NCBI RefSeq assembly: GCF_019925205.1
Contig: NC_083560.1
Span: forward strand, 124,221,062-124,285,061
Length of the DNA stretch: 64,000 bases
Origin: Metopolophium dirhodum
Taxonomy: Eukaryota; Arthropoda; Insecta; Hemiptera; Aphididae
Direction: 5' to 3'
In this document: in pieces, positions 39,340 to 53,058 of the stretch
Layout: every line of letters begins with the position of its first letter
Position numbering within the stretch: the stretch's first letter is position 1
Made by a program: the position numbers and the translations under genes
The notes under the pieces: generated by a model
Told to the model about the DNA's origin: nothing
What the model saw: only the letters and a program-made list of their open reading frames with translations
The model's database searches: none

Positions 39340-40545
39340 CTGAGCGAAGCGATGAATGTATTGGATTTATAATGTTGTTTATGTGTTTTTACTCTTGTTT
39401 TTTGTCTTTTTTTGTCTTTTAGGACAGTAAAAGTGCTTAGATTATATTCAACAGTATCTTATCTGATAGGAAAGTAAATTTAATAGGTACTTTGGATCAA
39501 AAGTAAAAATCCAGTAAAATCCTAGTAGTAGTACATTTCCAGTAGTTGAGCGCCGTGAAAAACAAAAGAAAAATTAAGGAAAAACTGGAATTTTTAAGCA
39601 AAATTGATTTTGATTTTTAGTGTGACTCTAAAACATATGACATTTTTACTGAATGCTTATAATAGCATTTTCTATAAGCGATAATATTTTAAAAATATTT
39701 TTACTTATTTTGAGCTGTTTACGGACATTCTCAGTTTACAATTTATTTAGTTTTTTATTCTATAAATAATAAATATATATCTATACAATTTTATTTGTTG
39801 GGTAAATAAGCTTGAAAATTTAATAGAAGGCTCCTAATATTTTTTCAAAGACAGATGAAAAATATAAATTACGTAAAATTCACGAAAATGTGCAAATTAT
39901 TTTGAGTTAGAAATTCTTAAAAAATTGTCTATTTAAATCTAAGGTTTAAAAATGTTCCTCATAAATTTGTCTACTTTTATCAACAAAAAATGTCTACAAG
40001 CAAATCAAATTAAATTTTTATGAGCATTTGAAGTTAATATTTTTACAAGATTGGATATTCACTCGATTTCTCATGTAACGATTTTGTTATTTTGTTTTTT
40101 ATTCGATTTTGGCTTTTGGTATAATTCTAAAACAAATGACCGTAGTTTGACTGAATGTTTATATTAGCATTTTCTATACACCATACAATTTTCAAAATAT
40201 TTTGACTCTTATTGAGCTGTTTACGGACATTGTCATTTTTCAAGTTTTTTAGTTTTTTTTTCTAAAATTGCCAATACAATTTTTTTTATTGATTTTGTAA
40301 TAATATGTTCAAATTTTTTTTGGGGAGAAAGCGAAAAATTATTTTAATCCACTATTTTATACTATAAGAGAAAAAATAACAATATAAATATAAAATAAAT
40401 TATCATTATAAAATAATATATGCCGACAGACCATCTCTGATAAGAATTATTTTTTGTAGACAGTGATTTATCATTGAATAAAAATCGAACATATCCATTA
40501 CAGTAACCTCAACTCAATGACGAAGTACTTACACATACCAACTAC
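39340..40545 (+). repeat. Dispersed repeat family, near full-length copy (about 1.2 kb)
   Basis: Reference orientation. It starts GATTCTGAGCGAAGCGATG and runs through an ACAGTATCTT / GGAAAGTAAAT block, then two similar blocks each ending GAGCTGTTTACGGACATT (39590-39770 and about 40075-40265, offset near 490 bp). It ends with a CATTACAGTAACC ... TACTTACAC terminus. There is no credible open frame, no obvious terminal inverted repeat and no poly-A tail. Confidence 0.75.
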
Positions 40546-42786
40546 TATACAGCAGATCTATTTCACAGATTTTTCTTTTTTTTACGGTTCCGTGTCTACT
40601 TATAACATAATTTATAATTTATAAATACTTCATCAACTTATTAGAGCCATTTTATTTTTCACTAGCTCCAAGAAAGTATTATTGTCAAATTTTTAATAGA
40701 AAATATATCGATCATAATTCACAGTTGTTCTCGATAACTACTAAAAATTTAAAATGTTCCATCGCGTCATCTTATTGAAATTGAATAAAACTTGCTCAAT
40801 GAAACTTTGAATACACCTTTACTGACCCAAACCCGAAACAATGTTACCAATATATTTGATAAATATATGGCCTCACGCCATTTATTTTCTCGCCCTCTCA
40901 TCATTTTAAATCTTACACCAAAATTCTAAAAAATGCTGTCAATACTGAAATGGTTGTAGTAGGTAGGTATATTATTGATAGTATAATATCATAACTAAGA
41001 TAGTATGATCTGTTAGCTTGATTTCAAACTACCTACCTATTAAATATGTTTAATACAACATATAAATGATGTTAAAAGCTTGTTTACTTTACTACGGCAT
41101 ACATACAAAGCAGGTGCATCTATACTTATATTATATTTCAAATTTCAATAATACATATTATTATAATATTATATACTTGAAGGGTAATTTTCCAATTTGC
41201 GACATTTTATTATTTATTGATCATCATTATTATAATGTAGTAGTGTGAAAATAGGATGTGGGTGCAATGTATACGTATTTATCTCTTATACAGTTATCTT
41301 ATACAACACATATATTATATATCTCATCACGTATGCCTGCAACCAAGGGTGCACTCAGGGAGAGTGCTGTTGTGTTGATTTATGATGGTCGATGGGTGTC
41401 GTCCGAGTCGATGAAACCGTTTTTTTTAGAAAAGAACGTAACAATATATGATTACAAATGTTTATATTATAATATAAACATCCATGTGACTGTATATACA
41501 ATAGTCAGTATTGTAATATATACATTAAAGGTAATGATGATAACCCTCTTTTTAGTATCACCTAGTTATGAAGAGTGGCTATCATTACAATAATTACATC
41601 TAGGTACTGTTTAAGATACACATAAATATATTACTTGAATTTCAATAAATATATTGTAATAATGCACATAGCTATTATAGCAAATATTATTCAAGAATTA
41701 TCTCTACATTAAAATCACTAATATTACATACATTTATATATAAGGTACCTACATATAGGTGGGCAGAAAATTAATTACCCACAAACTTAGTAGTGACTGT
41801 GCTCTGTGGCCACTGGAGTAAGACCAATTTTTTATCAATAATATACTGTCTTCATACGAAATTTCAGAAGTATTTTCGACTGCTGATTACTAAAAATATT
41901 CAAACTGCAGAATACAAGATCCAGATGACAAAAATCAGTACATACTTTTTAAGAATTATTACCTATAATTTATCACACATTGTTTAATTTATATATTAAA
42001 GATCCATGTGTTATTTATTTTCTTCGAATGCCCAACATTTTAAATATAATCTAATATAGGTAATTTATAACCATGATATTATTCAACGCACCTACGAAAA
42101 GTAAATTAAAATAATCGATAATAGTCTGCCACATTAATCACAAATCACATCTTATCATCGCCTAAATATTATCGGTTTTAAATATCATAAAATTAAATCC
42201 AAATGATGGACTTTATGAAATCATCATAAGAATTATTACAATAACATTAAAACCATTTCGTTGAAATTGAAAATTATTTATCTATACTATGCTATTGCAA
42301 TGTAATTTTATGATAATCAATTTTATTATCACAATAATATGAACTATAGTATACCTAAATAATTATGGGATTATAGCATTACCTATAATATTATACCTAC
42401 CTATTCTTTATAATATTACGTAGTCTGTAGGTGCATTCAATTTTAATTTTCGTAATGGACAAAACTAAATATTTTAGTTGAATTTACAACTAATATTTTC
42501 AAGGTGTAAGTAAAAATAAAAATTTAAATTGAGTAAAAATAAATAAAATTTTTAGTTTTCAATTTGTTTTGACTTGACCTAACTTATAAGTTATTAGTTA
42601 TGTTTCCTCATTTAAATAGTTTTAACCGTATTGTTATACAACTTTTATCGTAGCTCATCCCGTTGGTTTTTCACTATTCCTACATTTTGACACTAGTTTT
42701 TTACCTTAAGTAATAACTGGTGTGCTATATAATTTTTTTATTCGATAAAATGTTGACTGGTATACCGTACATTATACCTATAGGTA

Positions 42787-42814
42787 ATACATAGTAATAC
42801 ATAGTAATACATTC
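42787..42814. repeat. Tandem repeat, 10-bp unit
   Basis: TAATACATAG repeated 2.8 times. Confidence 0.8.
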
Positions 42815-43696
42815 TAAATGTCTAAATATCGTCTAACTCTAGCGGTCAAAATATATAATCTAGCTTGATAAATTATGAATAAACGGGTATTGAACAATTG
42901 ATATACTTAACAATAATTGAACATAAACTTAAAAATGTCCATTTACATATAATATATTACACTCAGTTGTCTACGATAATTTTAAAGAACATATTGACAA
43001 TTTTAAGAATATAGGTAGGTATCTATAATCTATATATGAATATAATATGACTATATAGCAAAATGTAAGGACATTTGTTTTGAACATTTATTTTTATTAT
43101 GAACAAAAATAATTTGTTATGGACTTATTATGGATTTATATTTATTATTTGCCTGTTAATTATTTTATAATATTTTATATACTATAGATTTTCAAAAAAC
43201 AATTAAGATATTATATTAATTTTTTGAACAATTTTCATAAAAAATTTGTTAGGTTAAATATCTGTATTAAACTGAATACCTATTTAAAGTTATATCAGGT
43301 TATTTTTTAAGAGACAAATTCAGAAAATGTCTATGATTTTAAGATCACAACTTTATTTTGGTCACATTGAATTACTTATTGAATTAGCCATAAAAACTTT
43401 AAAAATTAAAAAACATTTCAAAATACTCAAACATTTATGTTAGATAAACATTTAATATCAAAATAAGGTTTTTAAAATCAGAGTCCAATACAATTTACAC
43501 AAAGTCTTCATATTCACTTCATCGAATTAATAATCTATATATAATATAAAATCAATGCATTATAAAATATAAATGTATCAAGGTAATATATGGCGTGGCT
43601 ACTGGCTACATTTCTGCCTAATAGAAATATATTGTCATTTTATTAATATTTAATTATATGTAAACCTGACCTGAATAGATGAAAAACACAGCTTAC

Positions 43697-43829
43697 CTTG
43701 AAAATAGATAAACCTGGGTGGTATCTAGATGTACCATTTGTGTTTCCTTCGTACCTCATTAATCTGTCCAGGGGCTTGTATATCCCATGTGGTTTGAACA
43801 TACCCAAAGACTTTGGCGAAGGATACAAA
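43697..43829 (-). CDS. Orphan candidate exon, product unknown
   Basis: A 133-nt open segment lies between an acceptor (TTTTAG, 43830-43835) and a strong donor (GTAAGC, 43696-43691), with entry after one base of a codon and exit in phase 0. It encodes 44 residues beginning LYPSPKSLGMFKPHGIYKPL and ending in RYHPGLSIFK, with an NGT sequon. Codon use and amino-acid mix look protein-like rather than repeat-like. I do not recognise the family. No partner exon was found nearby. It may belong to a gene with very long introns, be an exon relic, or be chance. Confidence 0.35.
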
Positions 43830-44326
43830 CTAAAACATTTAATTACAAATTATAAATATTGAATCCATAGTATTAATGTATTATAATATTATCAACAGAG
43901 ATCACGTTCACAAACGATATATTAATTTAATTTGTCTTTTAGTATGGTTCATTTTCTTTAGGTTATAATTTCACTACCTATTCCATAATTTATTCATCAG
44001 CTCCCCTTCCCAAGATACACACAAATGTTTGGCATTCTATTGTTTTTTGTTTATTTGATTGGTTTAATGTATTTTATTTTTTATTTTTTTTTTTTTGTGC
44101 GTTTATTCACGTGGTACTATGAGCCAAACATATTTTATTAAAAAAAAACTTAAAAAAACTTTTTAGATTCAACTGCGTTTGATGTTTTTTTTCAAACACA
44201 AGCACTGGTTATAGGTTAATGTACCTGACAAGTATAGCAACCGCCAACCATATATAGACGGTATAGAGTATAGGGGTTCTATGCGTATGCCACTATGTCC
44301 CATACATAAAAAATGAACGGTTAGAA

Positions 44327-44400
44327 CAGCGGTTCTCAAACTGTGGTACGCAGATGGTGACATAGAAGTACGTGGAATACCGTGTGGTGAATTCATAAAT
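44327..44400 (+). mobile_element. hAT-type terminus (fragment)
   Basis: CAGCGGTTCTCAAACTGTGG is a classic hAT (Charlie/Buster-like) terminal sequence. Its partner end is missing; a copy of the dispersed repeat family begins immediately downstream (about 44408), so the element was probably interrupted or truncated. Confidence 0.5.
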
Positions 44401-44407
44401 TCATATT

Positions 44408-45525
44408 TTAGATTCTGAGCGGAGAAATCAAACAACAGCATCTTTTTTGATAGGAAAGTAAATTTAGTTGTTACTTTGGAGGATCAAAAGTAAAAAATTC
44501 TCAGTAGTTTTCAAAAGCGCTTGGAAACATAAAAAAAATTAAGAAAAACATAAATTTTCAAGCAAAATCGGTTTTTGAGAAAATAGATTTTAGTTTTTGG
44601 TGTAACTCTAAAACAAATAACCGTAGATACATGCAATTTTCACTGAAGGTTTATATTATAATTTTCTATAGACCATAACATTTCAAAATATTTTGACTTG
44701 TTTTGACCTGTTTACGGACATTCTCAGTCTCCAATTTAATGCGAGATCCCACATAATTATTGTTCATATAGATATTTAAATTTATAGAAATTAAATAGAT
44801 AACATTTTTTTTTATAAGCGTTTGAAGTTCAAATTTTAACAAAATATTTCAAAATAACAAAAATATGCAAAATAAATTGTTGTTAAAAATTCATTCTGTT
44901 TTAAAATAAGGCTTAAAAATAGAATTACACAAGGTCCCTCATACGATTTTCTTATACCAACCTAAAATCCTCAAAAACACTTGTACACGTTTTATTTTTA
45001 TAGACGTTTCAAGTTCAAATTTTAATGAGAAATAACGATTTTATTTATTTTGACGTAATTCAAAAATATATTATTCCTAGAAACTTTTTGACACTACATT
45101 TAATACTATTTACTATCCACAGTTAAATTAAAAAAATAATTAGATTCATTTGAAGCTATTATTAGGTACACCACGATCCTATACCCACCGTTTAACGTTG
45201 CCTACATCATCACGTCGGTATTTACTTATAAATTACTCATATAACTATACTAACATTAGATGTAATAACTAATAATATAATAATAATTAATATTAATTAT
45301 CATGTAGATAGTATTGTGATTAGAATTTATAAGAATTAGTTTAACCTACCGGCTATTATATACCAATTGAAAAATAAATCATCAATAGGTAGCAATATAA
45401 ATGTACAATAAAATATCCTTAGAAGTATAAGCTGGCAGATCTCTTATCAGAATCGTTTTCCAATTTTTGGATATAGGTATGCAATAGTTTATCGTCGAAT
45501 TCAAATTTGAAGAGATGCACTATAC
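44408..45525 (+). repeat. Dispersed repeat family, near full-length copy (about 1.1 kb)
   Basis: Starts TTTTAGATTCTGAGCGGAG, shares AACTCTAAAACAAATAACCG and TGTTTACGGACATTCTCAG with the other copies, and ends past ATCAGAATCGTTTTCC. It follows directly on a hAT-type end at 44327. Confidence 0.7.
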
Positions 45526-48500
45526 AACAGAAAAACTTCTCGGTTTTTTCAATCCATAATAATACTTTTGTCCACACGGTGTACTAAAATAATAATAGTA
45601 TAGTGCTTGAAAACTTTTCACATCGAAAACGTGGTCTCCCCGACAATAAATAATAATATTTCATTATATTAAAAATGTGTCAAATATTGAGAAGGAAAAT
45701 ATCGAATTTGTTATATAATTTTAATTTGCGTAGTACCTATATAGGTACGCAATTGTGATGTGTTTTTTTCCAGATATTATAATAAGCCAAAGTGCTCCAA
45801 ATTCAGGGAGCATTCCATTCCGTGGGCCGTGGGGCCTGCGCAACCGTGTGACGTTTTTTACAGGTTAGGTTATGGCGTTTACTTTTGGCAAATGAGCAAT
45901 CCATACATATATAATATTATTTAAAACATAAATTCACTCATCTCCATGCATAAACAAAACGCGATGAAAACTCTTAAAAATACTTCAGTCTCCCGTCTGC
46001 CAAAATATGTTCACGCGGAACGAACCTATTCTTTTTTTTTTTTTTCGTTACAAAAATAATCAATGTGAAACACGCCCGATAAGTTTCATTCACATAATTA
46101 CACATTGTTATATTAACCAGTGAAACGGTGTGAAAATAATACTATTTTTATCATTAACCTTTGGATGGCATGGCAACTATCGATTTTTATGTAATAGCCA
46201 ATTCATATTATTTACAATCCAGTGATATATGCCTACACGCGATTAGTCTTTCTTAGGTACGTTAAATCATCGACAATAAAGGTGGTAAATGATGATAATA
46301 TTTCAATCAGACTCATACATTATAACAAAGATTTTCCTTCGCGCCGCCACTGAATGTCAGATGTACAATATAAATGTGTGAAATTACTAATAAACAGATA
46401 TGATATCATGGAACGTATTTCGTACAAAAAATAAGAGTATAATAATATATTACAATGACGGATGAGCTACCATATTTTTAAAAAATAGGTCATCAAAATA
46501 ATACTAACATTTTAATCATTTTGGACGCTGAGCCAAGAAGACTTTAGTTTTACGATATGGTTTTTTTTATTATTACAATATAACTATACCGTCTTTCAAG
46601 TTTAAAACATTAATTCTTTAGAATGGAACTCAGAAGTTCTATTTAGTAATATTAATACACTCTTGTCTAGTTGTCCGATAAAGACAATAGACAGACATAT
46701 TTCAAATTTAAATAATTTAAGAACAATATTTTCAAGAAAACAGATTTTTTAATGCCTCAGAATTATGGATATTTTTTTATCCTACGATGTCAATATCCAT
46801 TTAATTTTAAAATCTATATAATCCATAATCATTATTATGGGACAGGTACCTCATTGTTTACTATCACTTCGCTACCAAGTAAACTATAGTATAAAATTGA
46901 ATATTCAATTAAGATTTAAACAATTTTTAATTGCACTTATTTTATTACCTATAAGTTAGATTGATTTAATTTAATTTTAGTAATGAATAATAATATACTT
47001 AAACACTTTTATTAAACGATTTTTTTTTTAGCTATTGTTTTTTTATTTGTACATCTGGCTTTGTAGGCGGGTACATGCAGCCTTCGGGAAAGTCCTAAGT
47101 ACACACTACACAGAGCAACACGAAGTCACTAGGTAGGTACCTACCTACACATAGCCACATAGGTACTATGAACATAATAATATTATATCCTAAAATATTT
47201 TTGAACGTGATGGTTGTTGTGTTACTGACTATAACTATAGTTGTATAAATATTTTAAACATTAATAAAAACAATCATCCTAAATAATATTCCATAATTCA
47301 TAACTAAGTTTTTATTTTATAACGTATTTGAGAGTTTCTCCTTTCTCATAAATCTTAATATATTTGTTTTGAAAATTATGCCAGTGCCTGCGCTTAGCCT
47401 TGAGATTATGGGTATTTTGAAACATTAACCAAAACAATTTTTTTTTTTTTTAAATCTCTTATCTAGATCAATTTGTCTATATAATATTGTAAGCAATTTT
47501 TAGGGGGTTACTAATATTAAAAAAAAAAAAAAAACATTTATATTCTAATTTAAAAATTTATAATCGTCATTCGTCAAAGTCATAAAACAGTATAATACGA
47601 TAGGTACAAAGTTGAAAGAGATAGATGTCAATTAATATTAATTCTATTAGAATAAATCTACATAGAGTTCCGACAATGGATTATTTTCTTCAAACGCACG
47701 AAATATTCATTGCAATTTTTATTTCAGTTATTCATTGCCAATATATTACCATTTTTTTTTCACGTACATTTTCAACACGGATTATTTTTATTTTATTTCT
47801 AAATAATAAAAATAATAATTTATTAAATCCATTTTATCTAATATTTTAACTTTTTTCCAAATGATTTATAAATACGTGATGATAGTTTGGCATATACCAG
47901 TAAGGTCAGTAGGTATTAGTGTATATTATATACCTAATTTATATTATAAGCTATAAAGTCACGTAAAAAACGAAGCACACATAAAGATCGAGTACAACTA
48001 TACTAGGTAGCACATATTATAGATCATCGTTTTTTTATAATAGATAATAAATATTTTAAAATAATGTAATGCAATTAGATACATGTACATTTTGATTTTT
48101 TAGTTAATATAATATTATAATTAATAATTAATAATTAATAATAGGTACTTATTACCATCTATGTTAGGCCTATAATTTCGTTTACTGGATTGGTTTTTTT
48201 TTTATTGCTTCCAAAGAGTCTCTTTACATGCAAAAGCGTTCCCTAACTATAACACATAAAGTATAGAAAATTTTGAAAAAATTGAACTTATTTATAGATA
48301 GTAATTAATTAATATTTATTAGTAACTGCGGTCTGACTTTCTACGAAAAACCAAACTTTTAATTCAACAGAATGCGCGAGTACCTACCTACTATCTATAG
48401 ATACTGTACGAACATGCATCACATATTAACAGTATAATATTATAATATTGAAAACATCTTTATGAACTAATTACTAAAAGTCTGTGTTTCAAATTGTATG

Positions 48501-49164
48501 ATGATAATGACGTGATATATAATCGTATAGCTACATGTTCTATTTTCATATTTAATTATATTTATGTTATACATCTTTATAATTTAATTTTTATTTTATT
48601 TGCTGTAATGTTGATTTGTTGTCAAACCATACGAATAATAAAAATAATATATACAGCACCATCATTTTTCTCACATAGGTAGGTACCTAGGTAAATTTCT
48701 GATCAACGTGAAACATTTCTCAAATGATCTAAATTGTATAGATACCTATATAGTAATTATACTAGTTAGGTATACTCTTTGGTAAATTCAAATACTTTTT
48801 TTAGAATTAAAATGTGAGCTCTAAAACTATGTACAATGGTGTCAATACAATTAGGTATGATTTCTAACTAAAACAATACTAAAACTGCATAATGGTGTCT
48901 AATTAGTTTATCTTTAACCATACAAAATAGTTCGATCACATTATGAATATAATATCATTTTGTTTTCATTAGATAGGTTGTAGATATAGTTAAATAAGCA
49001 TTTTATTTTTAAGTAATTCAGTATTTGTAAATATTAACTCAAATTTTGATTAGGTATAAGGTGGTTATTATTTTGTTGATTTTTAGTTAAATCCTCCAAA
49101 ATAGGTAAATAGTCACAAGGCCACTATTTCTTTAAATCAGGCCCTGGATAAGTTACTGCGATGT

Positions 49165-51045
49165 AAGTGTTAAATTCGAATTTAGTGATAAATCATTGAA
49201 TATGAAAAACGATCCTGAGCGAAGACAGGTTCTAGCTATTATGGTCTGTCAGCCTATATTACCAAGTATATTTGATGATATATTTATGTAGCTATCGTAA
49301 TAATTTATTTTAGCAGGTATTAATAATATAGTAGGCGATATATACGGTATAAATAGGTTTAAAATTAACCTAAATATTGTTTAAATGTCATTCCTCTCAG
49401 GAAAATATAATAATACCTTATTCAGTTATACCTATATGCAATGCTGGGCATTAACGAGTTAAAAAGTTAAAGTTAAGTTAAAAAGTTAATTTAATTTTAA
49501 CTTTTTAACTTAACTAGTTACTTTTGGCTTTTCATTAACTTAACTGTTAACTTACTAAATTTCTTTCCTAATTAAAGTGAAATTAACGAGTTAATTTTTC
49601 ATTTTAAGAAGTAAGTTAAGTTATTTTATTTTGTTTAGAATTTTATTATATTTCACTATTTCAGTCTATTTTGTTTTCATGTCAAAAAATATGTATCGTA
49701 AATTGTTTAAAGTTAAAAATTAATATCATTTGAATCTAACTTATTTGGAAATAGTGTATGAAGTATAAACACTATATCCTATAATTTAGTTTTGGGTTGG
49801 AAAAAATTAAGTAGTCTAGCGTTGTATAAACAAATTAACTTTTCTTTAACTTAATAAAAAGTTAACAAAAAATGTGTATTAACTTTTAATTTAACTGAGT
49901 TAACTTATAGTTAAATTAACTTTTAACTTTTAACATTTTGTATTGGTGCATATTAACTTAACTTAACTGAGTTAAAAAAAATCATTAACTTGCCCAGACT
50001 TGCCTATATGTACCTACCTAAAAAAATTAAGTGCCCACGAAAAATATTTTTGAATTTAAAAAAAAACTAAAATAGTTATTTTTCGTTTAAACCACTAATT
50101 TCATCATAATTTGAAGGTAGAATATCTATAAAAAGAAATGTGAGAACTTATAATATATTTTTTGGTTCCAGTATAAACTTCATACTAGGAACCTTGCATT
50201 ACATTTTTAAGCATAATTAGTATAACATTTTAATATTGAATACAATATGTTTAACTATCTTGCAAATGTTAGTGATTTTGACGAATTTAGTCAATATTTT
50301 GATTTAAAATGATTATACTTTAAAAAAATGCTTTAACAGTTTTTGACTGAGCGAAAAATTTTAATCGACATTTATAGAAAAAAACTAAAAAGAAATCAAA
50401 ACATATAATATAATGTCTGTAATTGGCTCAAAAAGGATCAAAATCTTTTTAAATTGCAAACATTTTGCGAAAATGTAAAGTATCTATATGGCTATATCTA
50501 TGGTTATTTGTTTTTGAATTATTACAACATAAGAAAATCGTTTGATGAGAAATCGTTATTTTACACGGATATGTAAAAAACGATAACTTCGGACGCTCAT
50601 AAAAAATACTTGTGGATTCACGCAAATTTTTTTTTAATTACAGAAAATTAATTTTAAGTACCTATTGTATAGAGACTTTTTGACCTATAGTGAAAAAACT
50701 TTTAGTTTATTTATAGAAAACAAATTTTAAAAAAAAATGGAAAATTTGGTGTGCATTTCAAGTATTTGTTTTTGAATTACAACAAAATAAGTAAAATCGA
50801 TTTTGTCTAAAACTGGTTTTGCGTAAATATTACCGTTTCTTAGCAATTTTTTTTTGTTTTTTTCAATTATTTAAATGATCATTTAAAATTTTAACCTATT
50901 TAAAGTACCAACTAGATTCACTTTCCTTTCAGGAAATAATGTATTGAAGTTGAAAATCAAAGTATTTTTTTCGACTATAAATTGTTTTTTTGTGTAGATA
51001 TCATTGTATAAAATCAATATATTCATTGCTTCCCTCAAAACAACT
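49165..51045 (-). repeat. Dispersed repeat family copy split by a hAT MITE
   Basis: Terminal part at 49165-49275 (GTTAAATTCGAATTTAGTG ... GAAAAACGATCCTGAGCG) and main body at about 50330-51045 (ACTAGATTCACTTTCC, ATTCATTGCTTCC at the far end) lie in the same orientation on either side of the 49439-50002 MITE. Confidence 0.6.
49439..50002. mobile_element. hAT-like MITE (564 bp) with perfect 8-bp TSD
   Basis: Ends are CAATGCTGGGCA and, reverse-complemented, CAAGTCTGGGCA (10 of 12 match), flanked on both sides by CCTATATG (49431-49438 and 50003-50010). The 8-bp duplication and the TGGGCA core fit hAT elements. The interior has no open frame and is packed with short TTAACTTTTAAC-type repeats in both orientations near both ends, possibly transposase-binding sites. 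Confidence 0.85.
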
Positions 51046-53058
51046 ATTCTTTAATTTACAAAAATGGAAAAATAAAAAATCAATTACCTAATAATATCAC
51101 TTATCGTCAGCTTTCGATATCATGGTTATTAATGAATCAATAATATTAAATCGTAATTGAAGTGAATCCATGATTCAAGATAAATATATCCACACAATAA
51201 TATACTAACCATGACGTGTCCATATAGATACCATATTACCATAGATATAGTATTTTAAAACTTTATTTGCATGTCGATGTGTTCAAAAATAAAACGTTGA
51301 AATACACATACTGGTCTATTATATCGTTATGTATACAATTTAAATTTAAAAGGAACATGATATACAGAGTGTATCTTATAACATTAGTTGTACCAACATC
51401 AAAATCAATTCAAAATCTTTATTTTTTTAAATGGTAACAGCTATATTTTTTTTATAGAATTCTGGTGGTGCTTTTTTCTGAAAATATTGATGGTTGAATA
51501 AAAAATAAATAATAATATTTGGTTCACTACGGTCCCCTAAAGTTTTTTAGTAAAATCATACGTAGTTTGGATTGAAGTAATTATCGCAATAATACATTCA
51601 GTTTACTAGACCCAGATAATTTGTTTTTTTTAATTATCTTTAATCCAGTTTCATATCTTTTTATAAACTTAAGTAGGACATATACCTATCTAATAAAAAA
51701 AACATTTCGTTCATTTTTACATTTTTGGGATAGATGCCTATAATATTGTTGGCAAACATAGTTAAATAGTTAAATACACTTTAACATACAATTATTAAGT
51801 ATGTGTAGATACTTGTATTAGTAGAATCGATGATAATATTATATTGTCGGAACCTTGTGAAAGCCCCCCCCCCCCACAATTACATAACATAGCTATTAAA
51901 TGTTATTTTATTATAATATTACTGAAACAGTGTTTCGATCTGGTAAACAGCTCTTATTTTGTAAATCGATTATTACCTATGGTAAATAATAGGCACTTAA
52001 TATCACTGGTGCGATGCTGTAGATCGTAGCTAGATAGCATACCTATTAAACCCTTAATTGAACCTCTGCCCAAATAATGAAGTCAAGTTATCTTATGATA
52101 TAAGACTTTGTACTTTGTACCAATCAGATATTATTATGTATGAGGATGCCATATTTCCATAAATTATATGCTAAAAACAGTTCCACGTGGGCAATATTAC
52201 TGTCAAGTTAAAATATAAAATGTTCACCATAAAAATAGTAGAATTTTTACTGTAAAAAGTCGTTTTTGTTTTGTCGATATCAAGTCGAAAAATGTTATTC
52301 AAGTTTGAAATCTATTAAACTAACGAATTTTAAAACAATAATTGTAACTCTTTCGTGTTATCAAGAAAATAAAAACAACATTGCACAATCAAAGTTATCC
52401 TATATTTGTATGATAAAAATTCGGTTTTATATATAATTTCAGTAATTTTTATTGATTCTTCAGTCTTTACCAAGTGAAACCGTTTTTCAAAAATATCTTT
52501 TATCACGCAACAATCAAATATGACTAACCACGTTTTATAGTTACCCTAAACTAATTTAGAATATAAAAAATAAATTTTTTTCTTAAAATGTCATTTAAAT
52601 TGCCTATATCAAACGCCTTATAAAGCGTGTGTTCATTGGTGAGTCCTCTTGACCGTGCATTCACTAGCAAACATCTTTCTTTCAGAGTTAATGATAAAAA
52701 TAAAAATGTAAAAACAATTCGTTACCTAGCAACAGATTCTACAAAATTACTAGGCCTTAAGAACTAACCAATAACCGTCATGTTAAAAATCTATCCTACT
52801 TTCGTAGATTATCCTTATTATTACATAGTGTATAGTATATAATTACGTATTTGTGTCTTTTAAATTATTAAATCAATCAAGAAATATTTGTTGATTTATT
52901 TGTATTTCAAAATTATTATATACAGCGTGGTTAAACAAATAGTATTCAAAATTTTATCCTCAGATGTCCACAATTGTGGATACTTTCAATTAGGTGGTAC
53001 CTAATACGTATAACGTAAAACATAGGCACCTCCTATATAGTAGGTACCTACTGGCTGC

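Noticed and set aside
41258..41593. 111-residue plus-strand open frame containing MPATKGALRESAVVLIYDG
   Set aside because: A short stretch looks protein-like, but there is no domain, no splice support and the rest is low-complexity AT-rich.
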